Shown here: positions 22,047-33,576 of the stretch, piece after piece | Layout of the letters: each line of letters starts with the position of its first letter | How positions within the stretch are numbered: the first letter of the stretch is position 1 | Origin: Manihot esculenta | Lineage: Eukaryota; Streptophyta; Magnoliopsida; Malpighiales; Euphorbiaceae | DNA: 64,000 nucleotides | Direction of reading: 5' to 3' | NCBI RefSeq assembly: GCF_001659605.2 | Contig: NC_035169.2 | Location: 11,498,899 to 11,562,898, forward strand | Translations under genes and position numbers: made by a program | Notes under the pieces: model-generated | Seen by the model: only the letters and a program-made list of their open reading frames with translations | Database searches by the model: none | Told to the model about the DNA's origin: nothing

Positions 22047-22854
22047 TGAAAGTAAAATGGGGGGTTTTGAGATTGATTTAATTGATCTAATATTAAAAGC
22101 AATAAAAGAAAGCAAATAATAAAATAAAAGAGAAATAAATAATGAGAAAGCTCTAGTTGAAGAATTGGATCCACTTCAGTTGTTGGGATTGATCATTGAC
22201 ACTTAGTTTCTTTTGATTGATTCAATAGATTAGTTATGGAGATGGAAGACGCTTCTCACCACCATGTCTCTCCTTATGATTAAACCAATTAGGGAACGTC
22301 CTCTAATTAATTACTAATTAACAAATTGCCAAGGAACATCCTTGGGCCTTAGGCATCAAAATAATTATTAATTGCATGAAGAGAAAGAGAGATCCAATCC
22401 TAACTACTCAAACGCATGAGATGTTGCTAGATCATACAATTTCCTTAGTTTTTACACCAAGTGTTCTTATGTTTGAACAATCCAAGCAATTACGGACTCA
22501 AAATTATTCAAACTAACAATATATTACCTTGCAATCAAGAATCAATTGGCCATATTGATCAAAATAACAAAGGAATAATGGAATCAAGCATGAAATTGTA
22601 TGAATATTGAACAACCAAAAGTTAAACAATGTTTGATCAAGTCTCCCAATCCATAAAACAACTAAAGTATCACCTAATCTTCAACTAGAATAAAAGGTTT
22701 CAGCCTCTCATGGCTGAAACAAAAACCAAAAATAAAAGAAAAGAAGAAAGGTAGAAGAAGAGATGTGAATCCCGTAGGTGTCTCCAAGGGAGTGTGTAAA
22801 GGACATGTGGGGGCTCCTTATATGTCTTTTTATAGTTGAAAGTGTTGCCCTAGG

Positions 22855-23190
22855 TCTCCTTGCTGCCCAAGTTGCTGCCCAAGAGGTGCTTGCTGCCCAA
22901 GTTGCGTCTGAAAAGGAAAGAATCGCGTTTGGTGCTTCAGAAGAGGAATGGGCGCGCGGCTTGTCTTCAGAAGAGGAAAGAGGCGCGACTAAGGCTTTCA
23001 AGAGAGTGTGAGGTGTGCATCAAGGCTTCAGAAAGGGAAGGAGACGTGGCTTGGGCTCCAAAAGGAAAGAAGCACGTTCCAAGGCTTTCAGAAGAGGAAG
23101 GGTGTGCACCTTGGATTCAGATGGCAAGTGGCGTGCGCATGGACTGCAGAAGAGGAAGGAGAGCGTGCAGTCTTTAATGTGCAGAAGTGG
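22855..23190. repeat. U3 cassette of AGAAGAGGAA-GCG words
   Basis: TTGCTGCCCAAG occurs three times near 22860-22910. It is followed by about eight imperfect words like GGCTTTCAGAAGAGGAAG with GCGCG or GTGCAC between them. Confidence 0.6.
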
Positions 23191-23632
23191 AAAGAAATCT
23201 GTCCAGTCTTTCCTTTTTAGGTGGAGCCTTCGTTTGAATTTTGAATGCTGAATGAAGAAGAGGCAAGTGCATCTCCTTGAAATCTTGTTGCCTAAATAGG
23301 AAGATTTGACTGCTGCAGTGTGTGCATATCTTTGAACGAGGAAAGAAAGATCTGCGATTTGAATTTCAAATAATCTTCTGACTGAGCTTTTCTTAATTGC
23401 TTTTTCTTCTGCACTTCTCTTATTTGAGGACTTTCCTTTCTGAAAACTTTTCTTATTTGGCACTTTTCATATTTGGCACTTTTTGGCAGTTTTAAGAGCA
23501 TTTTCTCCAGATTGTCTCTTTACACCTAATATCTGCAAAACATGATTAAAACCACAAAATTAAGCAGAAAAGATGCAAATAAACATCAATAAGATCATTA
23601 TAATATGGACTAAAATATGCTCTATCAGCCAT

Positions 23633-24692
23633 CAAGAGTAGTTACCTCATTGGAGCTTTCCTCTAAAGCCATGAAGCACATGTTGGCAACTTCATCACCA
23701 ACGTCCTCCTCTTCGGTATCACTTGATTCATCACATGTTGCTTTAAAGGCTTTCTTCTTGAACTTTTTGATGGGCTTCTTCAACTTTGGACAATGCACTT
23801 TGTAGTGACCCGGTTTATTACATTCATAGCAAATGACCACTTCCTTTTTGCTTGATTCACCTTTTTCCTTTCTAAAATTCTTCCTTGGGATGAACTTTTT
23901 ATTTTGAAGAAGCAACTTCCATATTCTCCTAGTCACCAAGGCTAATTCTTCCTCACTTATTTCTTCTTCTTCCTCACTATTATCTTCGGAGGCTACCCTT
24001 AGAGCAATCTTCTTTTTCATTTTGCTAGGTTCCTCCACTTGCTCTCTCTTTAGAGTCATCTCATAATCAATGAGGTTCCCTAAAAGTTCATCCAATTGTA
24101 CTTTGCTCAAATCTTTGGCATCCTTTAGAGAGGTTACCTTTGGTAGCCATTCCTTAGGTAGACATTTAAGAATTTTCTTCACCAACTCCTCATTTGTAAA
24201 TGTCTTTCCAAGAGATTTCATCCCTTCAATGATCTCAATGAACCTATCATACATTTGGCTAATAGTTTCATCGGATTTCATTTAAAACAACTCATATTGG
24301 TAGATGAGGGATTCCATCTTGTTTTCTTTGACTTGATTGGTTCCTTCATGAGTGACAACTAAAGCATCCCAAATTTCCTTGGCGGTAGACTTCATGCATA
24401 CTTTGTTGTACTCATTTCTACTAAGAGCACAAAACAAGATGTGAATGGCTTTATCATTAAGGGCTACCCTTCTCTTCTCTAGTTCACTCCATTCACTCTT
24501 AGGTTTTTGCTTTTGGTTTCCATATATCACTCTTGTGGGAAAGAAAGGGCCATTCTCTATAATGTCCCACAAATAAACTCCTTCCGATTTGAGGAAATAA
24601 TACATTCTATTTTTCCAATATAGAAAGTCATTTCCATCAAAGAAAGGTGGTCTCACAACCGATTGTCCTTCTTGAGAATTGAGGGTTACCAT
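23633..24692 (-). pseudogene. gag: copia gag, N-terminal and central part
   Basis: 24692-24282 encodes VVRPPFFDGNDFLYWKNRM (typical DUF4219/UBN2 copia gag start), ending at a stop near 24280. 24281-23625 continues with ISQMYDRFIEIIEGMKSLG, EEISEEELALVTRR and the zinc knuckle CYECNKPGHYKVHC (CX2CX4HX4C). An acidic Glu/Asp-rich stretch follows, up to the solo LTR. The start ATG is about 50 bp downstream of the PBS in element sense. Confidence 0.88.
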
Positions 24693-24739
24693 CCGATCTT
24701 TACTCCAAGATGATTAAATCTTCAAGATAGGGAGACTTA

Positions 24740-24751
24740 GCTTTGATACCA
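24740..24751 (-). promoter_or_regulatory. Primer binding site, initiator Met-tRNA type
   Basis: The minus strand reads TGGTATCAAAGC, two bases after the LTR terminus. It is one base off the TGGTATCAGAGC of the Tekay elements and complementary to the 3' end of plant initiator methionine tRNA. Confidence 0.8.
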
Positions 24752-24753
24752 CT

Positions 24754-26201
24754 TGTTGTCCCTTGAAGCAACCCAAGAGGGGGGGTGAATTGGGTTTATA
24801 TAAAATTTAAAGGCAAAAACACAAATTAGAAGAGAATAAGGAAGAGAATAATCAACACAAGGATTTATAGAGGTTCAGCTATCTCAAGCCCACGTCCTCT
24901 CCTCAAGGCTCTCCTTGAGAGTTGAACTCCACTATCAAATCTTCTTTGGGTGAAGATTAAAACTCCTTATAATTTTAGAGCAAACGTTTGATCTTTACAA
25001 TTCTCTTCTTCACTCTAGAGCAAACCTTTGCTCAATACCACACCCACTACAATAGAATCACTCAACAACCTTTACTCACTCTTAAAAGGCCAACCAATTA
25101 CAACTTAAGACAGACTTTCAAGAAATTAATGCTTTGGCTCAAGGTTTTGAGAGAGAAAGAGTGAAAAATGCTTTAATCTCAATAAGTATTTGCTTAGATG
25201 GTTGTTGTAACCTTTTCAGATAAAAAAACACATTGTATTTATAGTTCTGTCATAAATATGGCCGTTGGGGATGCATTAAATGCAAATAGAGCCGTTTATG
25301 TACTGAAATAACCATTATATCGTGCTCAGAAAAACTCAGGTTCGGCGGCCTAAGGTTAAAGTTCGGCGGCCGAACCATTTGAGGTGAAGAACATCATCCT
25401 TAAAAATTGACTTTCGGCGGCCGAAAGTCAATGTTCGATGGCCGAACATATGGGACTTTCGTCTCTGTCCCTCACTTTCAGAAGTCGAAGTTTTGACTTA
25501 GGGGGGCATATTAAAAACTTCACTTTCGGCGGCCGAAGGTCAATGTTCGGCGGCCGAACATATGGGACTTTCGTCTCTGTCCCTCACTTTTGGAAGCCGA
25601 AGTTTTGACTTAGGGGGCATATTGAAAACTTCACTTTCGGCGGCCGAAAGTCAATGTTCGGTGGCCAAACATAAGGGACTTTCGTCTCGGTCCCTCACTT
25701 TCGGAAGCCGAAATTGGCTTTAGGGGGTGTAAAAATGTTTCATTAAATTCTTTGAAAAATCATAACTTAGGCTATGAAAATCTATTTTTCAATCCGTTTG
25801 AATTTTTGTAACCTATATAATTAGATCTTTTATTTTGATAAAGAATAATTTTGAAATCACTCCTTTTGAAAAATTTCATTTTGGTCCCTCAAAGTCAATT
25901 ACTTAAAACTCGACTATATTTAAAAACTTTTAGAATTGAAAAAAACCTTGAGCCATCACAAATAATTAATTGAAATTCACAATGCATAAAATTAACGATG
26001 CATAAAGAAAAAAATTACTTTCTTATCTCTTTCTTGTGGTATGCTTCCAAAATTGGCACTTTTCACTTTTGAGACTGAAGTGATTTTATTCATTTTAGTA
26101 AGGGACCTACAAGCTCAACACAAACACTATTGTAGATAATTAGTAGCACACCAATTGTTTATTAATCATCAAAATGAGGATTAGAACATTTAGGTCCAAC
26201 A
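24754..26201 (-). repeat. copia (Sirevirus-type) 5' LTR
   Basis: The sense strand runs from TGTTGGACCT (26201) to GGGACAACA (24754), 1448 bp with 5-bp terminal inverted repeats TGTTG/CAACA. U3 contains a threefold box-bearing tandem repeat (25336-25730). A possible minus-strand TATA element is the TATAAATAC-like run near 25235. The GGGGGGTGAATTGGG motif is near 24780. Confidence 0.88.
25336..25730. repeat. Box-bearing tandem repeat in copia LTR
   Basis: Three units of about 110-117 bp (starting near 25405, 25520 and 25630) each carry TTCGGCGGCCGAA twice, the phrase GGGACTTTCGTCTC(T/G)GTCCC and CACTTTCGGAAGCCGAA. A leading pair of boxes lies at 25340-25378. The same box and phrase occur in the Tekay LTRs. 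Confidence 0.85.
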
Positions 26202-26237
26202 ATTAATATATATTACAACTTTAATTGTTATATAAGT
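26202..26237. other. Short AT-rich junction
   Basis: 36 bp between the copia LTR end and the Tat-like LTR start. Nothing recognisable. Confidence 0.5.
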
Positions 26238-26640
26238 TGATGCTTCCTACACCTGGGGGCAAGGTCAGACCCTAAAAAAGAACGCTGACTCAAGACCCAT
26301 CAGGCCTCACTCAAGCGAACCAGCCCCACACTGCGTATCCCAGACTGGAAACGTGAAGCAGGCCGGATAGGCCACGCGAATGGGCCCGTACAAGAAAAGC
26401 CTCGCAGCCCTGCCTGCATGCACGATGGGGGAAATTAAATGACTGTCTGGTGTGGAAAAGGGCCCTGACACATCTGTACGTACAAATATGAGTGACAGAG
26501 ATAGGTGGCACTATAGCAGAAGGGTGGTTAGACGTTACTAGAAGACAAAAGGAAAAGGGATAAAAGGGGAGGAACGTCTTCTTCTTCAGCCACGCTTACA
26601 CAACCACTGTAAACCCTATTTTCTGGATCTCAGAATATCA
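26238..26640 (+). repeat. Short LTR of a Tat-like Ty3-gypsy element
   Basis: About 400 bp from TGATGCTTCC to CAGAATATCA, followed at once by a PBS-like sequence. GATAAAAGGGG near 26560 is a good TATA box and the CT-rich stretch after it suits a transcript start. The left edge is inferred from the TG...CA rule only. Confidence 0.6.
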
Positions 26641-26642
26641 TT

Positions 26643-26658
26643 TAGTACCGTCTGTGGA
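26643..26658 (+). promoter_or_regulatory. Degenerate primer binding site of Tat-like element
   Basis: TAGTACCGTCTGTGG resembles the TGGCGCCGTCTGTGG that follows LTRs of many plant Tat-type elements. The first bases are altered. Confidence 0.5.
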
Positions 26659-26685
26659 AACGAAGGAGATCTTCTCATCACCGGA

Positions 26686-29201
26686 TGTAACGACCCGAAA
26701 ATTCGGACCGCTACCAGCGCTAGGATCCAGATCGGCTTAAGGCCGTCGGGACCCGTAGCAAGCCTAACATGCATCCTGTACATCTGGTATAATCCCATAC
26801 ATGATCAAACATAAACACAAAAAAACTGTAAAACATAAAACTGTAAACTTTTTCTTTCTTTCATACACTAAGCTTAACCTGTGCATGCACAAACTCATAA
26901 TCATAAACCCCAACACCAGAGTTCTCATCATCAACTCTAATGGGGCAACATAAAATAAGCTTAGTTTTCCTGTCTCATTAAAGACATCCATAAGGACCAT
27001 ATACAAGGGATTAACCACACTACTAAGGCAAAGCAGAACTCTATCTATTACATTACAATAATTTACATCATAACATTTTACATTTCATTACATATCTTTA
27101 CCTTACATCATGTCCACTACTAATCTATTACATAACCCTGACCATAGACATAACCTGCTGATCTCCTGATTATCTCTGACCCTGCAAACCTGGGGTTAGG
27201 GGAGAGGGGTGAGCTATAAAGCCCAGTGAGCGGAAACTATACTAGCAAACCAGTTCATTTACAAGTATGCCATCATGGAATGCATCACATCACAAACATA
27301 TCACATCAAGGATGAACTTGTCACCTTTAGCCCTCTACATATAGAAATATGTCCAACTATGCCAGGGGCGGTTAGACCTCACCTGGGCTTCCCTTACTAG
27401 CACATATCGTAACATGTCCAACTATGCCAGGGGCGATTAGGCCACACCTGGGCTTTCCTTACATATACATGATGCCAGGGGCGATTAGGCCACACCTGGG
27501 CTTTCTATCTCATACCATGTCATCTCATATCATATTATCTCATCTCATACTGAGGGCTAAGGATCATCCAATATCCATCCACATCAACAACATATTATGC
27601 AATGCATCATATTCGTGGATTCTAATGCAAAACAACCTAATACATATCATGGCATTTTATGATGCATGGATCATGCTCTAAAAACATTTAATTTCTTAAT
27701 TAAAAACATTAAGTTTAGTTCCACTCACCTCAAGCAGACGCTGGACTGACTCTGCAACTGCTATCACTGATGGCCTCCTCGGTCCCTCGGGTCCGATCCT
27801 ACATAGGTGGACTCGAATGAGGTGCCAAACATACTCTAAACAACTCATAAACAACTCCCCAAAAACCCCCTAAAACATCATAGAAACATGCATAGAAAAC
27901 ACCCAAGAAAAGGCTGGACAGGGCACTTTCGACGGCAGGTTCGGCGGCCGAAAGTCCCTCCAGAGACGAAAGTCATGCAGGTTCGGGGGCGCCTTCGGCG
28001 GCCGAACCCTTTCTCCAGAGACGAAAGTCATGCACTTTCGGCTGCCGAAAGTCTGCTTCAGCTTTGAACACAACTTTCGGGGGCAAGGTTTGGCGGCCAA
28101 AACCATGCATCCATAGGCATGTTCGGCGGCCGAAACCACCTTCGACGGCCGAACCTGAGTTCCTCCAGAACTCAGCCCTTGTGCATACAAGCCTCCCAAC
28201 CCCCCAAAACAAACATCCAACCTCTTCAAACATGCATAAACTTCTCAAAACTAAGCATAAATCCTTAGTCATGCATAAAGGAGCTTATCAACTAGATTAA
28301 ACCCCAAAAACATATCAAAAGCATACATAGATAGCTTTTGACCCACATAGGCCAAAACCGTCAAAACATCCCATAATCTCACTTGCTCTTTCCCAATCAT
28401 GCATACACTCCCCCACATGCATAAACTAGCTTAAACCTTCAACATAACATCACATAAACATGCATTGGGCATAAAACCCATAAAAACCCTAACATGCATA
28501 TCTACCCATACTCAACCATCAAAACATCATTAAACTTACTAAAACTTCATTAAAGCAGTAGGGAAACAAGGATCTACACTTACCTCTTGAAGATCGATGG
28601 GTGGTGTGATCCCTAACTCGGAGGTGTGGAGGATCCAAGCTCCAAGAGCCTCTAAGCTCTAAAACTTCAATTTGGGTTTCAAATCTTCAAAACAAGGGTA
28701 GATCTCATGAAAACTTGAAGGATGGGTAGAGAAATACATGAAAACGGCCAAAGGAGGACCAAAACTCACCTGAGCTCGAGAATGGGGAGAAAACTCGCCC
28801 ATTTTCGATCTGAGGGCTCTTTATAGGTGGCCTGCTGAACCACCTTCGGCAGCCTAACGTGCCCCCTAAACTCATGCATGTTCGGCGGCCGAACTTGAGG
28901 TTCGGCGGCCGAACCTTGGTTCATTCAAACAAGGCTTTCGAAGGCCAAAAGCGCTCCCGAAACCTTCCCATGTTCGGCGGCCGAACTTGACTTTCGGCGG
29001 CCGAACCTGGCAATTACCTCCTTGGTCTTTTCTTTTCAAAACTCAAATCTTTTTCGTTTAAAACCATGAAATCAGTAAAAACATTTTAGAAAACACCTCT
29101 TACCCTACAAGAAGACTCTAGCATCATCGAAATCCCAGATTCCAACAGAGATCCCGCCGGAAGGTAGGGATTCCGATGCCAGAATCTAACCGGGTATTAC
29201 A
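26686..29201 (-). repeat. 3' LTR of the complete Tekay element
   Basis: On the plus strand TGTAACGACCC to CGGGTATTACA. Box array at 27920-28160, second cluster 28851-29012, TATA (minus TATAAAGAG) near 28829-28837, CCAGGGGCG minisatellite at 27364-27508. It lacks one box pair present in the partner LTR. Confidence 0.92.
27364..27508. repeat. LTR minisatellite (GCCAGGGGCG...CACCTGGGCTT)
   Basis: Three units begin at about 27370, 27427 and 27475. The partner LTR has the same array at 34252-34396. Confidence 0.8.
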
Positions 29202-29220
29202 TTCTTCCCCCCTTTAAGAA
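29202..29220 (-). promoter_or_regulatory. Polypurine tract
   Basis: The minus strand reads TTCTTAAAGGGGGGAAGAA just before the 3' LTR. The GAACATTCG/CGAATGTTC hairpin follows at about 29220-29240. Confidence 0.8.
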
Positions 29221-29379
29221 CATTCGTCCCCGAATGTTCAAACAAACAGGCACATGCATAGACATAACATAAGCACAATTATAACAACACATAGGCTCTA
29301 ATCTAAAAAGAAACATGTTGACACTGGAGTACGAACTCTCGGTCTCCTTGGTGCACTTTTCATCTTAAGGTGATTCTAA

Positions 29380-29830
29380 GGGACTTTCACCATCGGGATT
29401 TCCTTGTTTCCACACTTTTCTAACTTGTGTGTCCGCGGTCCGTACTAGCTGTTCAACATAGATGAGATCCTCTACGATCCCCACCTCTGGTTCCTTTAAG
29501 AACCTCACTCGGATCCGACACGAACTCATATACCGTGGAAACATGGAAAAACGGATGGATCTCTCCCATTGAAGTAGGCAAGTCTAACTCATAAGATACA
29601 TTCCCAATCCTTTGCAGGATTTCAAGGGGTCTAATGTATTTGAGAGCTAATTTACCTTCCTGCCCATTATGAATCACCCTCTCTTTAGGAGACACCTCCA
29701 GCAAACCTCAACTTTTCGAGAACCTCCTCATGCTTCCGCTGCGCACTCTGATAAAACTCTTCTCTCTTCTGAAACTCTACATACCTTTTGCGGACAACTT
29801 CATAACTCTCCTGCTGACTCACAGCAGCCC
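29380..29830 (-). pseudogene. pol: integrase C-terminus remnant without core
   Basis: The minus strand encodes SPKERVIHNGQEGKLALKYI and LQRIGNVSYELDLPTSMGEIHPFFHVS, the C-terminal domain adjacent to the chromodomain-like tail. Upstream, at about 29830, it passes into RNase H sequence, so the HHCC zinc domain and the DDE core are both missing. The remaining piece cannot be an integrase. Confidence 0.8.
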
Positions 29831-31670
29831 TGATTCTTCTCGTTCTTTGACTACTAACCTTCTTATTACTGTACTAAGGGATGGGATAGTCGTCAAGTGG
29901 TTTCCGATTGAGGGCATCTATCGGAATATTTGCCTCACCGTAAAATGAACCTTGAAGTCATAACCACTATATAGTTTTTACCCATCTCCTCTGCCACCGG
30001 TTCTTCCCCCTTGACTCAAGATGTATTGCAAGCTCTTTCGATCTATAAGGATCTACCATCACACCTTATACAGGCATCGCCTCTACATCCTGAGTGCAAA
30101 GATTATCATCGCCATTTCTAGATCGTGTGTAAGATGATGCAACTCATGCTTCTTCAGTTACCTAGAAGCATAAGCAATCATCCTGCCACTTTACATTATC
30201 ACACAATCTAGTTCCACCCGGGGCGCATCACAGGGCACTGTGACATCTTCATTACTGGCGAACAGAGCCACCACTGGTACTAACATCAACATTTCCTTCG
30301 GCTCTTCAAAGCCCTCTTCACACTGAGTAGACCACACAACCATCTGATTCTTCTTGATCTACCTGGCCATAGGAGTGGCAATTCTAGAGAAGTTCTGGAC
30401 GAACTTCCAATAGGTAACCTACCCAACTTGAGGAGCTCTTGATTTTTGACACAATAATGGGTCTGGGCTAGTCAGCTACAACTTCAACTTTCTCGGGTCT
30501 GCCTCACCTTTCTTTTTCCGACATACCATGACCCAAGAAAGATATGCTCCTTGACTGGAACTTACATTTGGAGAACTGGGCGTCCAAGCCATGTTCTCTC
30601 AGGATCTGCACTCCTGATTTCAGATAATGGGCATACTCCTCTGTATTTCTGGAACTCATCGAGGTACCATCAATGAAGACCGTAACGGAGTGGTCCAGAA
30701 ACCGACTAAAACTCTGCTTATGAGATCCATGAATGTTGTAGGGGCGTTCATTAACCCGAACGACATTCCTAGAAACTCATAGTGCCCATATCTGGCTCTA
30801 AACACTGATCTCTGTACATCCTCTTCCTTGATCTCAACTGATAGTACCTGGACTTCAGATCTATCTTAGAAAGGCAACCAGCTCCTGCTAGCTGGCTTAA
30901 TAGATCGTCGATCCAAGGTAACAAATACTCATTCTGGGTAGTGACTTTGTTCAACGACTTGTAGTCGATACAAAGTCCTAGGGATCCATCCTTCATCCTC
31001 ATAACAACGCTGGAACACCCCAAGGTGAAGTGCTCAGTCAGATGGGAACCCTTGTCTTCCAACTCTTGCAACTGATCCTTACAACTCTTTTAACTCTGAT
31101 GATACCATCCTGTGGGGAGGGATAGAGATTGGTCCGATTCCATGCATTACTTCAATTTTGAACTCTATCTCCCTGACAGGTGGTAGTCCTGGGAACTCGT
31201 CTGGGAAAACATCTAAGAACTTCTCTAACAATTGGCACTGAGGCTGGCTTCTTGACCCGACCATCAAACTTTCTCTAAAGAGTTAGAACCCTTGATAACC
31301 TTTCCTGACCATCCTACGAGCCCGTAGGGCTGATATCATACCTCTAGGTATCCCTACTCTGTCCCTTCTAAGGACTACCTCTGATCCATCCCGACCTCTG
31401 AGCTTGACTACCTTGTCTCTGCAGACCTAGGTAGTACCACTAGTAGAAGAACCAATCCAACCCTAGAATGACGTCAAACAGTCAAATCTAGAACCGCTAG
31501 GCCAGCTGGAAGGCATCTACTCACAACATACTCTGAACTATACCGGCAGACTGACTCTGCCACTGATGGATCATACTTGGGTCCGCCGACCCAAAGGGGA
31601 TACTCTAACCCATAAGCTATCAAGCCCAACCTCACAATGGCTCGCAAAGCAAACAAAGAAAAAGAGAAAC
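29831..31670 (-). pseudogene. pol: protease, RT and RNase H, heavily decayed
   Basis: Short islands only: protease flank 31656-31474 (LEYPLWVGGPKYDPSV), 31267-31079 ([29 protein letters not shown]), RT 31071-30769 (GSLGLCIDYKSLNKV, LLSQLAGAGCLSKIDL). RT thumb and RNase H are traceable in changing frames down to about 29990. The catalytic FIDD motif region (about 30670) is not preserved in an open frame. Decay is far greater than the LTR difference would predict. Confidence 0.8.
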
Positions 31671-31678
31671 ATCAGGGT

Positions 31679-33313
31679 TCATAAAACATACACATCAGAA
31701 CATACCAAAGTGAGATTACCTGATCCCATCGGGTTCGGTGTGTTAGCCTCCTGCTGGGTCATAGTGAAGATCCGTGCTGGAGCTGATGGACCTTCACTTA
31801 GGAAACCTGCCGAAGAAGGAGCTATCCCTCTTCCTCTGCCTCTGTCCTGCGCCATGGCTGGAGCTCCTGGCTGAGCCACACTGCCTGAAACTGTCTGCTG
31901 GGACCGTGCCAATAAGGTCGCAGTGGGACACTCACGTGCCATATGCCCCTCCTGTCCGCACCTGAAGCATGCTGTTGTCCCAATCAAGCAGACTCCCTTG
32001 TGCGGCCTACCGCACCGCGTACATCTGGAGTTACCCGAACCAGAGCTCGAACCATCGCCTAATCCCAGACCAGACTTTAACTGATCCCAGAACTTACTCT
32101 TCTTCGATCTTCTGAGGCCTCTGCCTCCCTTCTTACTCTTTGTGACAACCTCGCTTGGAGGGGAGAGATTAACATCACTTGTCCCCGGGGCTTTGGAACC
32201 CGAAGACTGTGCCATGTACTGTTTAACTGTCCCTTGAATGATGGCACTAGCCTCCATTTTCCGTGCCATATCCACTATAGCATGGAAACTCTCCCTTTCT
32301 GCTGATTGAATCAACGAGGAATACCTGGAGTGAAGCTTCATAACATATCTTCTAGACTTCTTCAGGTCTGTGTCAAGACCATGTCCTGCAAACGGCAACA
32401 GCTCCAGGAACCTGTCTGTAAACTCCTCTACACTCATCTCTTCCGTTTGCCTTAGCTGCTCAAATTCAATCATCTTCAGTTCTCTGGAACTATCCGGAAA
32501 AGCCCATCCTGCAAACTCATTGGCGAACTGCCCCCTAGATAAGCTTTCCAACCTTGGGTCCATATAGTTTTTGAACCATTCCCTTGCCTTCTTGCATTTC
32601 AATGTGAATCCTGCCATTTGAATGGCTTTACTGTCACTTGCTCCCAACTCATCAGTTATCATTTTCACCATTCTGAGGTACTCAAAAGGGTCATCACCTG
32701 ATTCAAACTTGGGGGCATCCAACTTTAGGTAGTCTGTCATCTTTACTTTACCCCCAACTGATGAACCAGGTTTGGGTATCTGGACATCAGGGACTATTGG
32801 CTCTGCTGGTGGAGGAGGAGGTGCAGCATTCCCTGGGTTAGGGTTTGCTGGACCTGGGTAGAAAGATGAGGGTGGAAACATGGGGTACTGTGGGTAAGGT
32901 GGGTAAAAGGGTGGATTGGGCATAAAGGTGGGATATGGGCTGCAATGAAAGAAATCCGATGTACCTCCTATCGGATACCCTGGCCCTTGCGGGTAGGGTG
33001 GATACTGTGGTGGAACAAAGCCCGAGGCCTAAGTGCCTCCTTGGGACTCTCCCACATCCTCTTCTGACATACTCCTGCCCAAACTGCTATCTCTTCTCTG
33101 ATTACCCTCCTCAGTTTCCATCACATCTGCTGACATACCACCCTGAACTGATCTCCTCCGATCTTCATCAAAAGACCTTCTAGGGTCCCTTGATGTACCT
33201 TCTCTACTTGTTCTACAAGATCTTGCCCTCTGCAGAGCAGGGGAATGAGCATCCATGCCCTCATTCTCTGGCGGGGCTCCAGTCAACCTTACAGATCGAC
33301 GAGTTCCTCTCAT
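31679..33313 (-). pseudogene. gag: gag of the non-autonomous Tekay element, nearly open
   Basis: ATG at 33313 (MRGTRRSVRLTGAPPENEG). One TAG near 33028, where the relatives have CAG, separates it from the 414-aa frame 32923-31679, whose first residues after the stop lie a little upstream. Domains: a proline/tyrosine-rich stretch (PPYPQYPMFPPSSFYPG), capsid (DDPFEYLRMVKMITDELG, EWFKNYMDP), and a zinc knuckle CFRCGQEGHMARECP. It ends at SDVYVL-stop where the protease should follow. Apart from one stop this gag is the best kept part, which fits a role in particle formation. Confidence 0.85.
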
Positions 33314-33561
33314 CTTGACTTCTGAAAGCACTACATAACGCATAAACATTAACATCAAATGGTTCATGTGCAAACACATGAACCCGCATCACACACATAG
33401 CATATCATTAATACACATGCATAAAATCATGGCATTTCACATCATCATACAAGACAGGACTCCACATCCTATCCTAGTGGACATGATCTCTCCTATTGTG
33501 CTTGCCCTTCTATAACCTCTATGAGCCCGACACACTATAGGTCCGACCATGTGAACCTAGG

Positions 33562-33573
33562 GCTCTGATACCA
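33562..33573 (-). promoter_or_regulatory. Primer binding site (initiator Met-tRNA)
   Basis: The minus strand reads TGGTATCAGAGC, three bases after the 5' LTR end. Confidence 0.88.
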
Positions 33574-33576
33574 TTC

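Larger units (their letters stand above)
21648..23627 (-). mobile_element. Solo LTR, Tat/Athila-like, TSD GCCAT
   Basis: TGACTCGCGG to GCTCTATCA, with GCCAT at 21643-21647 and 23628-23632 within copia gag. Sense strand is minus. U5 side: an expanded AAACTGAAA repeat (21781-22046). Hairpins: CCAAGGAACATCCTTGG near 22329 (one arm mutated) and TTTCAGCC-loop-GGCTGAAA near 22699. TATA-like CTATAAAAAG (minus) lies near 22835. U3 cassette (about 22855-23190): repeats of TTGCTGCCCAAG and CTTCAGAAGAGGAA-G-GCG. Confidence 0.92.
11302..26201 (-). mobile_element. Sirevirus/Maximus-type Ty1-copia element, fragmented
   Basis: Minus-strand order is LTR (26201-24754), PBS, gag, coiled-coil region, protease, integrase, RT, RNase H ending at 11302. 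This is copia order, with integrase before RT. The LTR tail carries the GGGGGGTGAATTGGG phrase typical of Sirevirus LTRs. Three insertions break it: 11676-16518, 19474-20938 and 21648-23627. I find no 3' LTR to the left of 11302. Without the insertions the interior is about 5-6 kb. Confidence 0.85.

Noticed and set aside
25400..25730. CRISPR-like alternation of repeats and spacers
   Set aside because: The repeats are imperfect palindromes in a plant LTR, spacers are themselves repeated, and no cas genes exist in this eukaryotic context.
31566..31965. Plus-strand ORFs opposite gag of the complete Tekay element
   Set aside because: Antisense shadows of gag; no motif and no conservation.
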